Source of the DNA: Pedobacter nutrimenti
Lineage (GTDB): Bacteria; Bacteroidota; Bacteroidia; Sphingobacteriales; Sphingobacteriaceae
DNA: 64,000 nucleotides
Direction of reading: 5' to 3'
Assembly: GCF_003208655.1 (NCBI RefSeq)
Contig: NZ_QKLU01000001.1
Span: 682,001-746,000, forward strand
A program made the translations under genes and the position numbers. Below are positions 37,512 through 45,856 of this stretch, in pieces. The notes beneath the pieces are model-generated. The model saw only the letters and a program-made list of their open reading frames with translations, searched no databases and was not told the origin of the DNA. Numbering within the stretch: the stretch's first letter is position 1; each line of letters begins with the position of its first letter.

Positions 37512-38065
37512 AGTTAAAAAGCATACCGCTCCTATACCTGCTGTTCTTTTCATTTTCCATCAGTCTTCCGCTGAAAAATTTTGCCCAGGCAAAAAACCTT
37601 AAACTTGTTTTTATCCGTCATGCGGAACGTCCTGAAAATGGCGACAACCTAAATTGCAAAGGCTTAAACCGCTCTTTGCTTTTACCAAGCCTGTTGTACA
37701 AAAAATTTGGGAAACCAGATGACATCTACATTCCCTCCATTCATCAGGGAGACCAAACCAAAAGGTCAAGAATGTTTCAAACCATAACGCCTTTTGCAGT
37801 TAAATACAATTTGTCTATTAATTCTTCTTATGAAGAGGATGACTATAAACATACCGGCAAGGCACTTTTAAAAGAACAAGGCACCGTACTCATTGTCTGG
37901 GAGCATCATTGGATCCAATCGTTGGTGAGTTACCTGGGCGTGGAAACCGGAAAATGGCCTGATGACGATTATGACAGCATCTGGATACTTACTTTTCCAA
38001 AGGGTAAAGCAGTGCTCACCAAAGACAAACAGGGCTTAAAACCAGGAATAAACTGTTCTTTTTAG
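37508..38065 (+). CDS. Exported histidine phosphatase family protein
   Basis: 185 residues with a signal peptide (ending NFAQ). The phosphatase RHG-type motif appears as FIRHAERPENGD (His38 phosphorylated in the family), and a second histidine in VWEHHWIQSL (about 133-134). Branch-1 or branch-2 histidine phosphatases use such residues; substrate unknown. It starts inside the stop codon of the GH63 gene (ATGA), so the two are translationally coupled. Confidence 0.82.
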   Translation: MKLKSIPLLYLLFFSFSISLPLKNFAQAKNLKLVFIRHAERPENGDNLNCKGLNRSLLLPSLLYKKFGKPDDIYIPSIHQGDQTKRSRMFQTITPFAVKYNLSINSSYEEDDYKHTGKALLKEQGTVLIVWEHHWIQSLVSYLGVETGKWPDDDYDSIWILTFPKGKAVLTKDKQGLKPGINCSF

Positions 38066-38201
38066 CCCATTATTTCCTTTTAAGGATTGTGTTTATAAGT
38101 ATTGTTGATCCTATACGTATTGTTTCTTTAATTTTATTAACTTCAGATGTTTAAAATATCAGCAACAGAAAACAACACCTATCCTAAAAGAAAAACAAAT
38201 C

Positions 38202-40151
38202 ATGATCCGGCGTTATCCTCATCTGTTTATTGTCATGAGCTTATTGCTTGTAACAGGTTGTAAAGGATATAAAAAGTCGAAAGATCGTTATTTTGCTTCC
38301 GAAAACAGATGCATCGAACTCTACAGAAAAAAAATTTCACTCTATTGGAACAACAAACCTGACTCTGCCATTTTCTATGCAGAGAAAGGCTTAAACCTCG
38401 CAAAAAAGATTAAAGACAGAAGCAGTGAGGCTCATTTTCAAATCCAAATTGCAGGTATAAATGAACAATACGGAAATTTAAAAACCGCTGTAGATTATCA
38501 AAACCACGCCTTGCTCCTATTCCAAGTTCTGGGCGACTCGGTTTCATCTTTAAATGTTTCCTCAAGCATTGGATTAAACAAAGCAAAATTAGGAAATTTG
38601 AATCAGGGCAGAGATTTAATACAAAACTCCATACGTTATTTTGAGCGCCATAAAGATACACTTAATCTTTTGGGAACTTACGTCAGAATGGGTGAATGGG
38701 AAGAAGTAAAAGGCGATACTCCACAAGCCATCAGCTGGTACCAGAAAGCAGAAAGCCTACAGTCTGGAAACGGGTCCTCTGATGAGTTTTTCTTGTTGAT
38801 CGACAAAATAGCCCAGCTTCACAGTAAACTTAAACAACATCAACAAGCGACTCTTTATTACCAGAAAGGAATAGACAAAAGCACCTTTAAAACATTTACA
38901 AAAAAGAATATACAATTTATAAATCATGCGGCCAATGCTATGGCCGCTGATGGCAAACACGAAAAGGCTGTTGTATACCACCAGTGGGCTTTAAAAAAAG
39001 CTACAGAGGCCGGCCTCGCCGAGCAGCAGGTATATGCCTTAATCGGTCTGGCCGCTAATGGTGATGATAAAAAGACAGATTTAAGTATTGGCCATCTAAA
39101 AAACGCCCTTTCAATTGCCCACAAAATAGGCCATAAACAATTGAGTGCTGAAATTTACAAAGGGCTATCCACGGTTTACCGGCAACAGGCAAAATACAAA
39201 GAAGCATTAAATATGCTGGAAATGCATTACAAAATCATTGACAGTTTGAAAAATGCAAATATCACCCATAAAATCAATGTGCTTCAAAGTAGTTATGAAC
39301 TCTCCAAAACCAAACTACGGGTGGAACAGCTGGAGCTTGCCGAACAGGAAAAAATTTACCAGCGTAATTCCTTAATACTTATTACGGTAGCTGTATTGCT
39401 TGTTCTTGTTGCTTTCCTGCTGTACCTCATTAGTATTCATAAATTAAATAAAAAGCTAAAAGCATCTAATCTTTTGAAGGACAAGCTGTTTTCCATTATA
39501 GGACATGACCTGCGCAATCATGTTGGTGGAATAGCTGGTTTACTCGCCATCATGGAAAATGAAGGTCTCAGCAGCCAGGAACAAGTGGAAATGATACCAG
39601 AACTCCGAAAGCAGGCAGATGCCAGTTTTGATATCCTGACACAACTGTTGCAATGGGGCCAGTCACAGATTAAAGGGATCCAGATAGAAGCCACTGAATT
39701 TAGCGCAGATCAGATCATCGCAAAAAACACAAAAGCACTTGATAAAATGCTCAAGGACAAATCTTTAAGCATCGTAGAGAATTATCCAAAAAATCTAAAG
39801 GTTTTTGGAGATGTGAATCATTTTGATTTTATCATCAGAAACCTACTCTCCAATGCCATTAAATTCAGTTATCCCGGAAAAGACATTGAAATTACGGCCA
39901 TAGAACAAAAAGAAAATTCGGAGTTTATTTTTTCTGTAAAAGATTATGGAAAGGGAATCAGTAAACACCAGCAGGAACAGTTTATCAGTACGGAGCTGGA
40001 GGTTTCCTTTGGTACAAAAGGAGAAAAAGGTACTGGTATAGGCCTCACCCTCAGCAAAGAATTTGTCCGCGCCAACCGCGGAAAAATGTGGTTGGAAAGC
40101 AAAGAAGAAACAGGAGCGACTTTTTATTTCAGCTGGCCTGCTCGTATTTAA
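38202..40151 (+). CDS. TPR sensor histidine kinase with lipobox-like N-terminus
   Basis: 649 residues. The N-terminus MIRRYPHLFIVMSLLLVTGCKGY ends in a lipobox-like LVTGC (Cys20). About 320 residues of tetratricopeptide repeats follow (ALLLFQVLGDSVSSLNVSSSIG and similar), then a membrane segment (about 390-412) and the kinase core. The H-box is FSIIGHDLRNHVGG (His435), N-box RNLLSNAIKFSYPGKDI, G1 VKDYGKGIS and G2 GEKGTGIGLTLSKEF. No response regulator adjoins it. The periplasmic TPR domain is probably the sensor. The convergent AraC-type gene that follows is a possible partner by position only. Confidence 0.92.
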   Translation: MIRRYPHLFIVMSLLLVTGCKGYKKSKDRYFASENRCIELYRKKISLYWNNKPDSAIFYAEKGLNLAKKIKDRSSEAHFQIQIAGINEQYGNLKTAVDYQNHALLLFQVLGDSVSSLNVSSSIGLNKAKLGNLNQGRDLIQNSIRYFERHKDTLNLLGTYVRMGEWEEVKGDTPQAISWYQKAESLQSGNGSSDEFFLLIDKIAQLHSKLKQHQQATLYYQKGIDKSTFKTFTKKNIQFINHAANAMAADGKHEKAVVYHQWALKKATEAGLAEQQVYALIGLAANGDDKKTDLSIGHLKNALSIAHKIGHKQLSAEIYKGLSTVYRQQAKYKEALNMLEMHYKIIDSLKNANITHKINVLQSSYELSKTKLRVEQLELAEQEKIYQRNSLILITVAVLLVLVAFLLYLISIHKLNKKLKASNLLKDKLFSIIGHDLRNHVGGIAGLLAIMENEGLSSQEQVEMIPELRKQADASFDILTQLLQWGQSQIKGIQIEATEFSADQIIAKNTKALDKMLKDKSLSIVENYPKNLKVFGDVNHFDFIIRNLLSNAIKFSYPGKDIEITAIEQKENSEFIFSVKDYGKGISKHQQEQFISTELEVSFGTKGEKGTGIGLTLSKEFVRANRGKMWLESKEETGATFYFSWPARI

Positions 40152-40198
40152 AATTGTCAATTTTCCGAAAACTTTGTCAAGGGGCACAAGCTCGGGCA

Positions 40199-41062
40199 TC
40201 AAATTTCTAGAAAGCGGAACAACAGTTGATCATTTCCTAATTTCCGCACCTTTTCAAAAAACTCACCGGGCCTGGAACCTGACATCTTTTTGTAGATATT
40301 AATAAAATAACTTTGATCGTAAAAATTGCTTTGGTTGCCGATATCTGTCAATCTTTTAAACTGGTCTTTAAAAAGCTTGTTGTTAAGTGCATGACGGAAA
40401 CGCGCGATTTTTTTGAAGCCAGCAGGAGAAATACCTATATGTTCTCTAAAAAGCCGATTTAGCGTTCTGGAATTCAACTCTACCTTCAATGCCACCTCGG
40501 CAATAGACATTTCGCTTTCAAAATTGATCAGCAAATCAATCGCAGCGCGAAGGTGCTTATACCTGCTAAAAGGACGATACATAGAGATTAAAAAATTCTC
40601 CAATAGCCCTACCCTTTCCTCCAGGTCATTAATACTGTAGAAATCGGCAATAAATTTTTTATAATCATCCCTGTCCTCCCAAAGAGAGAACATTTGGGAA
40701 TCCTTTGCAGCAACCTCAAAAAAAGAACAATCCAAAAAATGATTAATACCCAACGGCTTAAAAGCGATGGTTACTTTATCAATTTTCCCTTTAAAAGTCA
40801 CCTTTAAAGGAACTGACCTAATGCCTTGTATAATAGAAAAATAGTTTTCATTCTGCACTCCGGAAACAGAAGTAAAGTTAGATAAAATGCTAATATCTAC
40901 ATTCTTATGAATATTCAGCGGCGTATTCACAGAAGGAAAAGCAAAATAAGTGACCTCGAACAAGGGGTCCTCTGTCTTTAAAAAATAATAATATTCAATA
41001 TGTTCCTTCAACAACTCATGTCTTGGGAAGAATAGAACGGGATCCATTATTTCATTTGCCAT
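40199..41062 (-). CDS. AraC-family transcriptional regulator (DUF6597-type N-terminus)
   Basis: 287 residues from the ATG at 41062; a TTG lies two codons further upstream. The N-terminal domain (about 10-170) resembles the ligand domain of a Bacteroidota AraC subfamily (FPRHELLKEHIEYYYFLKTEDPLFEV, then VTIAFKPLGINHFLDCSF). The C-terminal double helix-turn-helix is clear (SIAEVALKVELNSRTLNRLFREHIGISPAGFKKIARFRHAL, then YDQSYFINIYKKMSGSRPGEFFEK). It is convergent with the histidine kinase gene and divergent from the DUF6624-like gene, a possible target. Confidence 0.88.
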   Translation of the reverse strand: MANEIMDPVLFFPRHELLKEHIEYYYFLKTEDPLFEVTYFAFPSVNTPLNIHKNVDISILSNFTSVSGVQNENYFSIIQGIRSVPLKVTFKGKIDKVTIAFKPLGINHFLDCSFFEVAAKDSQMFSLWEDRDDYKKFIADFYSINDLEERVGLLENFLISMYRPFSRYKHLRAAIDLLINFESEMSIAEVALKVELNSRTLNRLFREHIGISPAGFKKIARFRHALNNKLFKDQFKRLTDIGNQSNFYDQSYFINIYKKMSGSRPGEFFEKVRKLGNDQLLFRFLEI

Positions 41063-41164
41063 TCTCAACCAATTTTTGATAAAATTTAAAATTTCCCTGT
41101 CTTAAAAATACAATTTTTCGGTCTGTTAATTTATTCTATTTGATGAAGAAAAATAAACGAAAAT

Positions 41165-41785
41165 ATGAGAAAAATATTCTTAACCCTTAGCTTATTTTTA
41201 ATTTCTGTGTGGCTTTGTCAGGCACAGGATAAAATTAAAAACCCAAAGCTGCAAGCTTATATCGACAGCCTGTTTATGGTGGATCAAAAAGTACAATGGG
41301 ACATCGTGTCGGCCTACAACAGACACCACAATCAGGACAGCTTGAAATTACTTATGGAACTAAAAGAGCAGACCTTTAAAAGACACACCCTTTTAATCAA
41401 ACACATTTATAAAGAAAATGGCTATCCAAGTACTGAATCTATTGGCCAGGAAAGTGTAGAACATTTTTTTTTACTGATACAGCATTCCGATGCAGATCTT
41501 GATTTTCAATCAGAAATGCTCCCGGTTCTTAAAGAAAGGTCCGATTTAAATCTGATTAAAGCCCAGGATTATGCATTTCTATATGATAGGGTGCATATTA
41601 ATAAAGGGGAAGAACAATTGTATGGAACACAGGTAGGCTACGATAAGGAAGGTAAGGCCTTTTCAAAAAGATTAAAAGATCCGGCAACTGTAGACGAAAG
41701 ACGGAAAAAACTTGGAATGGAAAAACTACAGGATTATTTGACAAGAACAACAGCACTACACAAGGAAATGAATAAAAAAAATTAA
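41165..41785 (+). CDS. Secreted DUF6624-like protein
   Basis: 206 residues with a signal peptide (about 1-20, ending CQAQ). The rest is mainly helical. The segments FFLLIQHSDADLDFQSEMLPVLKER, AFLYDRVHINKGEEQLYGTQVGYD and VDERRKKLGMEKLQDYL match the DUF6624 family, whose function is unknown. The gene lies 97 bp from, and divergent to, the AraC-type gene at 40199-41062. Confidence 0.8.
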   Translation: MRKIFLTLSLFLISVWLCQAQDKIKNPKLQAYIDSLFMVDQKVQWDIVSAYNRHHNQDSLKLLMELKEQTFKRHTLLIKHIYKENGYPSTESIGQESVEHFFLLIQHSDADLDFQSEMLPVLKERSDLNLIKAQDYAFLYDRVHINKGEEQLYGTQVGYDKEGKAFSKRLKDPATVDERRKKLGMEKLQDYLTRTTALHKEMNKKN

Positions 41786-41821
41786 ATCAGAAACGCTGTC
41801 TCTTTTAACTTCCCAGGGATG

Positions 41822-43045
41822 TTAAGCATATTTTTCCAGGTCAATGGCGTTTGCCGCATAATCAACTTTCTTCTGCATTTTATTCATAAAAGATTTAACA
41901 AGCTTTTTCTTCCATGGCATATATTTCATTAAAGTAAGTACTAAATTTTGCATAAAGAGTTCCGTTTTACTTTTTGCAATCATTTGCTCCAGCACAGCAA
42001 GCCCAAGTTCCTGGTTCACTTTAATGTAATGGCCCATCTTATCGCTATAATTGTCAAATGCCTCCCTATAATCTGCGGTTCTGGATAGTTCGCCTGCCAA
42101 TACATAAGCACCAACAATGGCCAGACTGGTGCCTTGTCCGGATGCAGGAGAAGGACAATATCCTGCATCTCCAAGTAAAACCGTTCTTCCTTTGAAAAGT
42201 TCAGGGGCATGTACCTGACTTAAGGAGTCAAAATAGAAATCAGGGCTTTCGGGCATGGCCTTTAGTAAAGCAGCCAACTCCCATCCCTCATTTTCAAACG
42301 CGCCTTTTAATATTTTCTGCTGTTGAGCAATGTCTTTGAAATCATATTCCAGGCCTTTACTGGAAAAGAGAAAAAGTGCTTTAGAGGGCTGTTTTTTATG
42401 GGCATTGAACACATTTACAATTTTACCAGCCCCTGGATAACCAACCTCTTCCTGGTCAAGTTCTAAGTGATTTGGAACAGAGAAAATAGAAATATAATAG
42501 CCCAAATGCTTGACCAAATGCTCTTCTTTATCGAAAAGTAATCTCCTGACATTGGAGCGCAGGCCGTCCGCTGCAACGAGCAGGTCAAAATGTCTTGTCC
42601 CTCCTTTCTGAAAATGAACTTTAATCCCCCCGGTTTGTTCTTCAATTTTCAAAATGGAGTCGTTAAAAAGATATTCTGTATCTTCTTTTGTTTGCTCATA
42701 TAAAATTTCGGCCAGGTCGCCACGAAGAATTTCAACATCACGCTCCTGCCTCATTCCAAATTCATCAGGATTAAAACCGGCAATTGTTCCCCCTTTTTTA
42801 TTGATCAAAACAGATTGACGGATGTGGATAGCTTTATCTTTTATCCGGTGAAGAATACCCATATTTTCTGCCACAGTAACCGCCGCCCCCCTGAGGTCCA
42901 CTCTGTATCCTCCTGTACGCGGCTGGGCAGCTTTCTCTATTATCGTTACCTTAAAACCATATTGATTTAGCCAGAAAGCAAGTGCTGGTCCTGCAATGCT
43001 CGCACCTGAAATAAGAACATGTAAATTTCTATTGCCGCTCGTCAT
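41822..43045 (-). CDS. FAD-dependent monooxygenase (PHBH fold)
   Basis: 407 residues of the p-hydroxybenzoate-hydroxylase group. The dinucleotide-binding start is VLISGASIAGPALAFWL (a variant of GxGxxG), followed by the acidic IEKAAQPRTGGYRVDLRG, a DG-type FDLLVAADGLRSNVRRLL, and the GD motif LLGDAGYCPSPASGQGTSLAIVGAYVLAGEL. These enzymes hydroxylate aromatic or polyketide substrates; TetX-type drug inactivation belongs to the same superfamily, but I see no feature that assigns this protein to it. Transcribed alone. Confidence 0.9.
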   Translation of the reverse strand: MTSGNRNLHVLISGASIAGPALAFWLNQYGFKVTIIEKAAQPRTGGYRVDLRGAAVTVAENMGILHRIKDKAIHIRQSVLINKKGGTIAGFNPDEFGMRQERDVEILRGDLAEILYEQTKEDTEYLFNDSILKIEEQTGGIKVHFQKGGTRHFDLLVAADGLRSNVRRLLFDKEEHLVKHLGYYISIFSVPNHLELDQEEVGYPGAGKIVNVFNAHKKQPSKALFLFSSKGLEYDFKDIAQQQKILKGAFENEGWELAALLKAMPESPDFYFDSLSQVHAPELFKGRTVLLGDAGYCPSPASGQGTSLAIVGAYVLAGELSRTADYREAFDNYSDKMGHYIKVNQELGLAVLEQMIAKSKTELFMQNLVLTLMKYMPWKKKLVKSFMNKMQKKVDYAANAIDLEKYA

Positions 43046-43196
43046 GTATAACTAATTTGCGCCAGCAAAACTAGCCATCATTTATACAAATGATAGACAA
43101 AATTGGTAAAACAGACATAAAAGACGGTAAAAAGGATGTTTTTACCGGTGAAATTTTTACAGATAACTAAAAATGAGAGCCTCCCTTTTAAGCTTA

Positions 43197-43688
43197 CTAT
43201 TTTCCAGCCGTTTTAAGCTGCCTTAATTCAATTTGCAATTCATTAATTTGCCGGTCCTGTTGTCTTTTTTCAAGATAATAGTATATAGCAAAACCCAAAA
43301 ATATCTTTCCAAGAACAAAAACCGCAGCAAAGATCCACCTCCATATTTTGTGGATACGAATGTGGGTAGACTTTGATTCAATATCGATCAGCTCAGGCGC
43401 CTTATCCTTTTTTTCTTCCTGCCTGGAAATTTTCAGAGCTTCAATTTTTGGTCTCCTGGCCAGTTCATTAATTTCAGCTTCTATACCAGGCCATAAAGTT
43501 GCAGGAGGTTCAATAGCCATTTTTTGTGCAATTCTTTCCAGGTCATTTTCCAGCAAATAAAGGGCTTCCTTTATTTCGGGGTGCTGCTTTTTCAAGAATA
43601 AAATTTCTCTGGCTTCCTCTTCGGTACTGATCCCAAGTACATAGGTCTCGAGTATTCCGCTTTCTATGTATTCTTTAATTTTCTCCAC
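43197..43688 (-). CDS. Short RskA-like membrane anti-sigma factor
   Basis: 163 residues. The N-terminus YIESGILETYVLGISTEEEAREI resembles the RskA N-terminal anti-sigma domain, with ATLWPGIEAEI after it. One membrane segment lies at about 112-136 (WRWIFAAVFVLGKIFLGFAIYYYL), followed by only about 25 residues outside, predicted coiled coil. The usual C-terminal sensor domain of RskA is absent. Its start overlaps the ECF sigma gene by 14 bases, a typical sigma/anti-sigma coupling. The anti-sigma role is inferred from this pairing and the N-terminal motif. Confidence 0.75.
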   Translation of the reverse strand: MEKIKEYIESGILETYVLGISTEEEAREILFLKKQHPEIKEALYLLENDLERIAQKMAIEPPATLWPGIEAEINELARRPKIEALKISRQEEKKDKAPELIDIESKSTHIRIHKIWRWIFAAVFVLGKIFLGFAIYYYLEKRQQDRQINELQIELRQLKTAGK

Positions 43689-44136
43689 TTTTTTTCATCA
43701 TAGCGAAGGCTTCTCTAAGAATCTTCCGGGTTAAAAGTTCTGTTTTATTTAATCTCTCTGCAATGGCAGAAATAGGGTATCTGTAGATGTAGGCTTCACA
43801 GAATACCTGTTTTTGTTCATCTGTTAAATGATTGAGGTGTTTACTATGGGCATAATTTTTTTCAAGATGAACATGATCTTCATCATTTTTGACCAAAGGC
43901 AGTCTGGACCGGGTAAACTTCAGCAACTGGCACCAAATACTTGTTCCCTGCCAATGTAACTGGTTAAATTCTCTGGCAAAATCAAAAAAGGTATCTGCAA
44001 GGTATTGCTCTGCCAATTTCCGGTCCTTTACCACTTCAAAAATATACCCCAGTAGCATGCCGGAGTACTTACCATAAATTATATGGATTTCATCCGAACT
44101 ATCCCTATGTAAGGCATCCTGATTAATTTTCAGCAT
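43675..44136 (-). CDS. Divergent ECF-type sigma factor
   Basis: 153 residues in the order of an ECF sigma factor. The region 2 equivalent is IHIIYGKYSGMLLGYIFEVVKDRKLAEQYLADTFFDFAREF (about 17-57). The region 4 equivalent is HLTDEQKQVFCEAYIYRYPISAIAERLNKTELLTRKILREAFAMM (about 104-148). Both are diverged and shorter than in usual family members. The overlapping anti-sigma-like gene supports the assignment. The target promoter is unknown; a long hairpin (44235-44286) lies upstream. Confidence 0.75.
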   Translation of the reverse strand: MLKINQDALHRDSSDEIHIIYGKYSGMLLGYIFEVVKDRKLAEQYLADTFFDFAREFNQLHWQGTSIWCQLLKFTRSRLPLVKNDEDHVHLEKNYAHSKHLNHLTDEQKQVFCEAYIYRYPISAIAERLNKTELLTRKILREAFAMMKKSGEN

Positions 44137-44234
44137 ATCGTTATCACTGCGTTAATTAAAATTTTCGCCTGTTTTTATGCCGGCAAATAAATTTCAGATT
44201 AAATATCAAAAAAATTAAATTAATTTCCAATAAC

Positions 44235-44286
44235 AAACACCAGGTAAATGAGTTTTTGTTACAAAAAACTCATTTACCTGGTGTTT
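44235..44286. repeat. Perfect 23-bp hairpin upstream of the sigma gene
   Basis: Arm 44235-44257 pairs with arm 44264-44286 without mismatch around the 6-base loop GTTACA. The arms begin AAACACCAGGTAAATGAG and end in T5 / A-rich tracts. It sits 100 bp from each of two divergent genes (sigma at 44136 minus, lipoprotein at 44388 plus). It may be a transcript-level structure, an operator, or a remnant of a small palindromic element. It is not at a gene end, so a terminator is unlikely unless transcription from elsewhere enters the region. Confidence 0.75.
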
Positions 44287-44387
44287 ACTGCTTTAAAAAA
44301 TCTTATCCACTGATTTTCAACTAGTCCTTAATGCATTTCCATTTGTATATCTATAAACAACATCTCAGATAAAGAAAATCTATTTCT

Positions 44388-44960
44388 ATGAAATCATTAT
44401 TACTAAGCATGTTCATTATTTTTACGATCTGCGCCTGCAAAAAGGAACACCCCATCCCCAAGCCTCCTCCGGAAAAGGAATATGTTCAATATTTTAAAGG
44501 CTTTATAAGTGAGAAGCCTTTACTCGTCACGCAATCAGGAATCAGCGGTGATTGGACAGGTCTCTCCAGCGTTTCCGCTCCGGATATGGAAGTATATAGG
44601 GTGATTGTAAATCTACAGGAAACATATGCAGGCCGTTTACAAACATCTTTCCTCCGGTTTCAACTTTTTAATATGAAAAACCGGACCTTTAAAATAAGTG
44701 GTCATGAACCAATTCTGGACCTTCGTAACTCTTATATTTTTCTTAATAAAAAACTTGGTCCTAATGATGAAGATGCCAAGTTTTATACGCCTAACAATCT
44801 TAAAAAACCATTCGAAATTAACATAACTAGATACGAATACCTTAAAAACAGTGGATTACCTTATGTAAAAGGAACACTAAACGGAGTTTTATATAATATA
44901 AAAGACATCACAGATTCAATTGTCATTCGAGATGGAGATTTTGATGTCCATAATTTATAA
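44388..44960 (+). CDS. Lipoprotein of unknown function
   Basis: 190 residues with a lipoprotein signal ending IFTICAC (lipid Cys near 18), then a proline-rich stretch (HPIPKPPPEKEY) and a mostly beta-strand domain. No family recognised. The start MKSLLLSMF follows a normal A-rich leader. It is divergent from the sigma/anti-sigma pair across the hairpin at 44235-44286, so it is a candidate target of that sigma factor by position only. A terminator follows. Confidence 0.75.
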   Translation: MKSLLLSMFIIFTICACKKEHPIPKPPPEKEYVQYFKGFISEKPLLVTQSGISGDWTGLSSVSAPDMEVYRVIVNLQETYAGRLQTSFLRFQLFNMKNRTFKISGHEPILDLRNSYIFLNKKLGPNDEDAKFYTPNNLKKPFEINITRYEYLKNSGLPYVKGTLNGVLYNIKDITDSIVIRDGDFDVHNL

Positions 44961-44993
44961 CTGTTCCCACAAGGGAAAACCCATTACCATAAA

Positions 44994-45024
44994 AAACCCG
45001 GACCTCTTAATGATTTCCGGGTTT
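44994..45024 (+). terminator. Rho-independent terminator
   Basis: 9-bp stem AAACCCGGA / TCCGGGTTT with a 13-base loop, 33 bp after the lipoprotein stop codon. T run is short. Confidence 0.7.
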
Positions 45025-45135
45025 CATCTGCTCTCTTTCCACTCTCAATGTCAATCTTAAACCTAAATTTTATACGATAACCTTATATACGATGCAATTT
45101 TCAAGCTGGTTTTTTAAAGCTTCTTAGAATTACAT

Positions 45136-45588
45136 TCAAATGACCGAACGCCGCATATGAATATGATCAATGCCATCTTCATCATAAACATCCCCTTCAC
45201 TTATAAAGCCAAAAGACTCATAGAATTTTTTCAAATACAACTGAGCACCGATTTTAATGGGCTGTCTTCCGTACAAGCGTATACAATTTTCGATAGCAAG
45301 ACGGACAAGCTCCTTACCGAACCCTTTTCCCCTGACAGCATCACTACTGACAATACGCCCAATGGAAGGCTCAGAAAAAGAAATCCCAGCGGGTACAATT
45401 CTTGCATAAGCGACCAATTCCTTTTGCTGATACAGCATTAAATGCTGACAGGATGGATCTTTCCCATCCGCATCTAAATAGACACATTTCTGCTCCACAA
45501 CAAAAATTTCACTTCTTAATTTAAGTATAGCATAAAGCTCTTTTGCAGAAAGTGAACTGAACGGTTTACAGATCTCAATAAATTCCAT
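45136..45588 (-). CDS. GNAT N-acetyltransferase, ElaA-like
   Basis: 150 residues with the GNAT layout: LYAILKLRSEIFVVEQKCVYLDADGKDPSCQHL, the acetyl-CoA-binding GRIVSSDAVRGKGFGKELVRLAIENC (Q/RxxGxG/A type), and YESFGFISEGDVYDEDGIDHIHM. This string of motifs matches the ElaA subfamily. The substrate is not settled for the family. Transcribed alone. Confidence 0.93.
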   Translation of the reverse strand: MEFIEICKPFSSLSAKELYAILKLRSEIFVVEQKCVYLDADGKDPSCQHLMLYQQKELVAYARIVPAGISFSEPSIGRIVSSDAVRGKGFGKELVRLAIENCIRLYGRQPIKIGAQLYLKKFYESFGFISEGDVYDEDGIDHIHMRRSVI

Positions 45589-45613
45589 AATTAGCTATAG
45601 TTTTAAAATAAGA

Positions 45614-45645
45614 AAGCGGGAAAAATCCGAAGATCTCTCCCGCTT
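45614..45645. repeat. 8-bp stem hairpin near GNAT gene start
   Basis: AAGCGGGA at 45614-45621 and TCCCGCTT at 45638-45645 form an 8-bp stem with a 16-base loop, 25 bp upstream of the GNAT start. It is on the 5' side of both neighbouring genes, so not a terminator for either. The role is unknown. Confidence 0.4.
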
Positions 45646-45751
45646 AACTAATTAACGCTCTCCCTGCAAGTCTACGATTAATTATTTAATATTTGCAAGC
45701 TTGGTGGCTCTTTTTTTTAAAAAAAACTTTTACACAAAACCTATAGTCCAA

Positions 45752-45783
45752 TTGTTAAACAGATAAGTTAAGCCCTATCTTTA
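45752..45783 (+). promoter_or_regulatory. Predicted promoter of the quinone oxidoreductase gene
   Basis: TTG at 45752-45754, a 21-bp spacer and TATCTTTA at 45776-45783 (one mismatch to TAnnTTTG). The leader to the ATG at 45857 would be about 70 bases. Confidence 0.45.
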
Positions 45784-45856
45784 AAAGAAAAAATCAGGAA
45801 AAAACAGATGTAAAAAATCATTAAAAGTTCCTATTGATAAATAAAAATAAAAAGCC

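Noticed and set aside
41822..43045. TetX-type tetracycline inactivating enzyme
   Set aside because: Superfamily fits, but no subfamily-specific residue or context supports that substrate.
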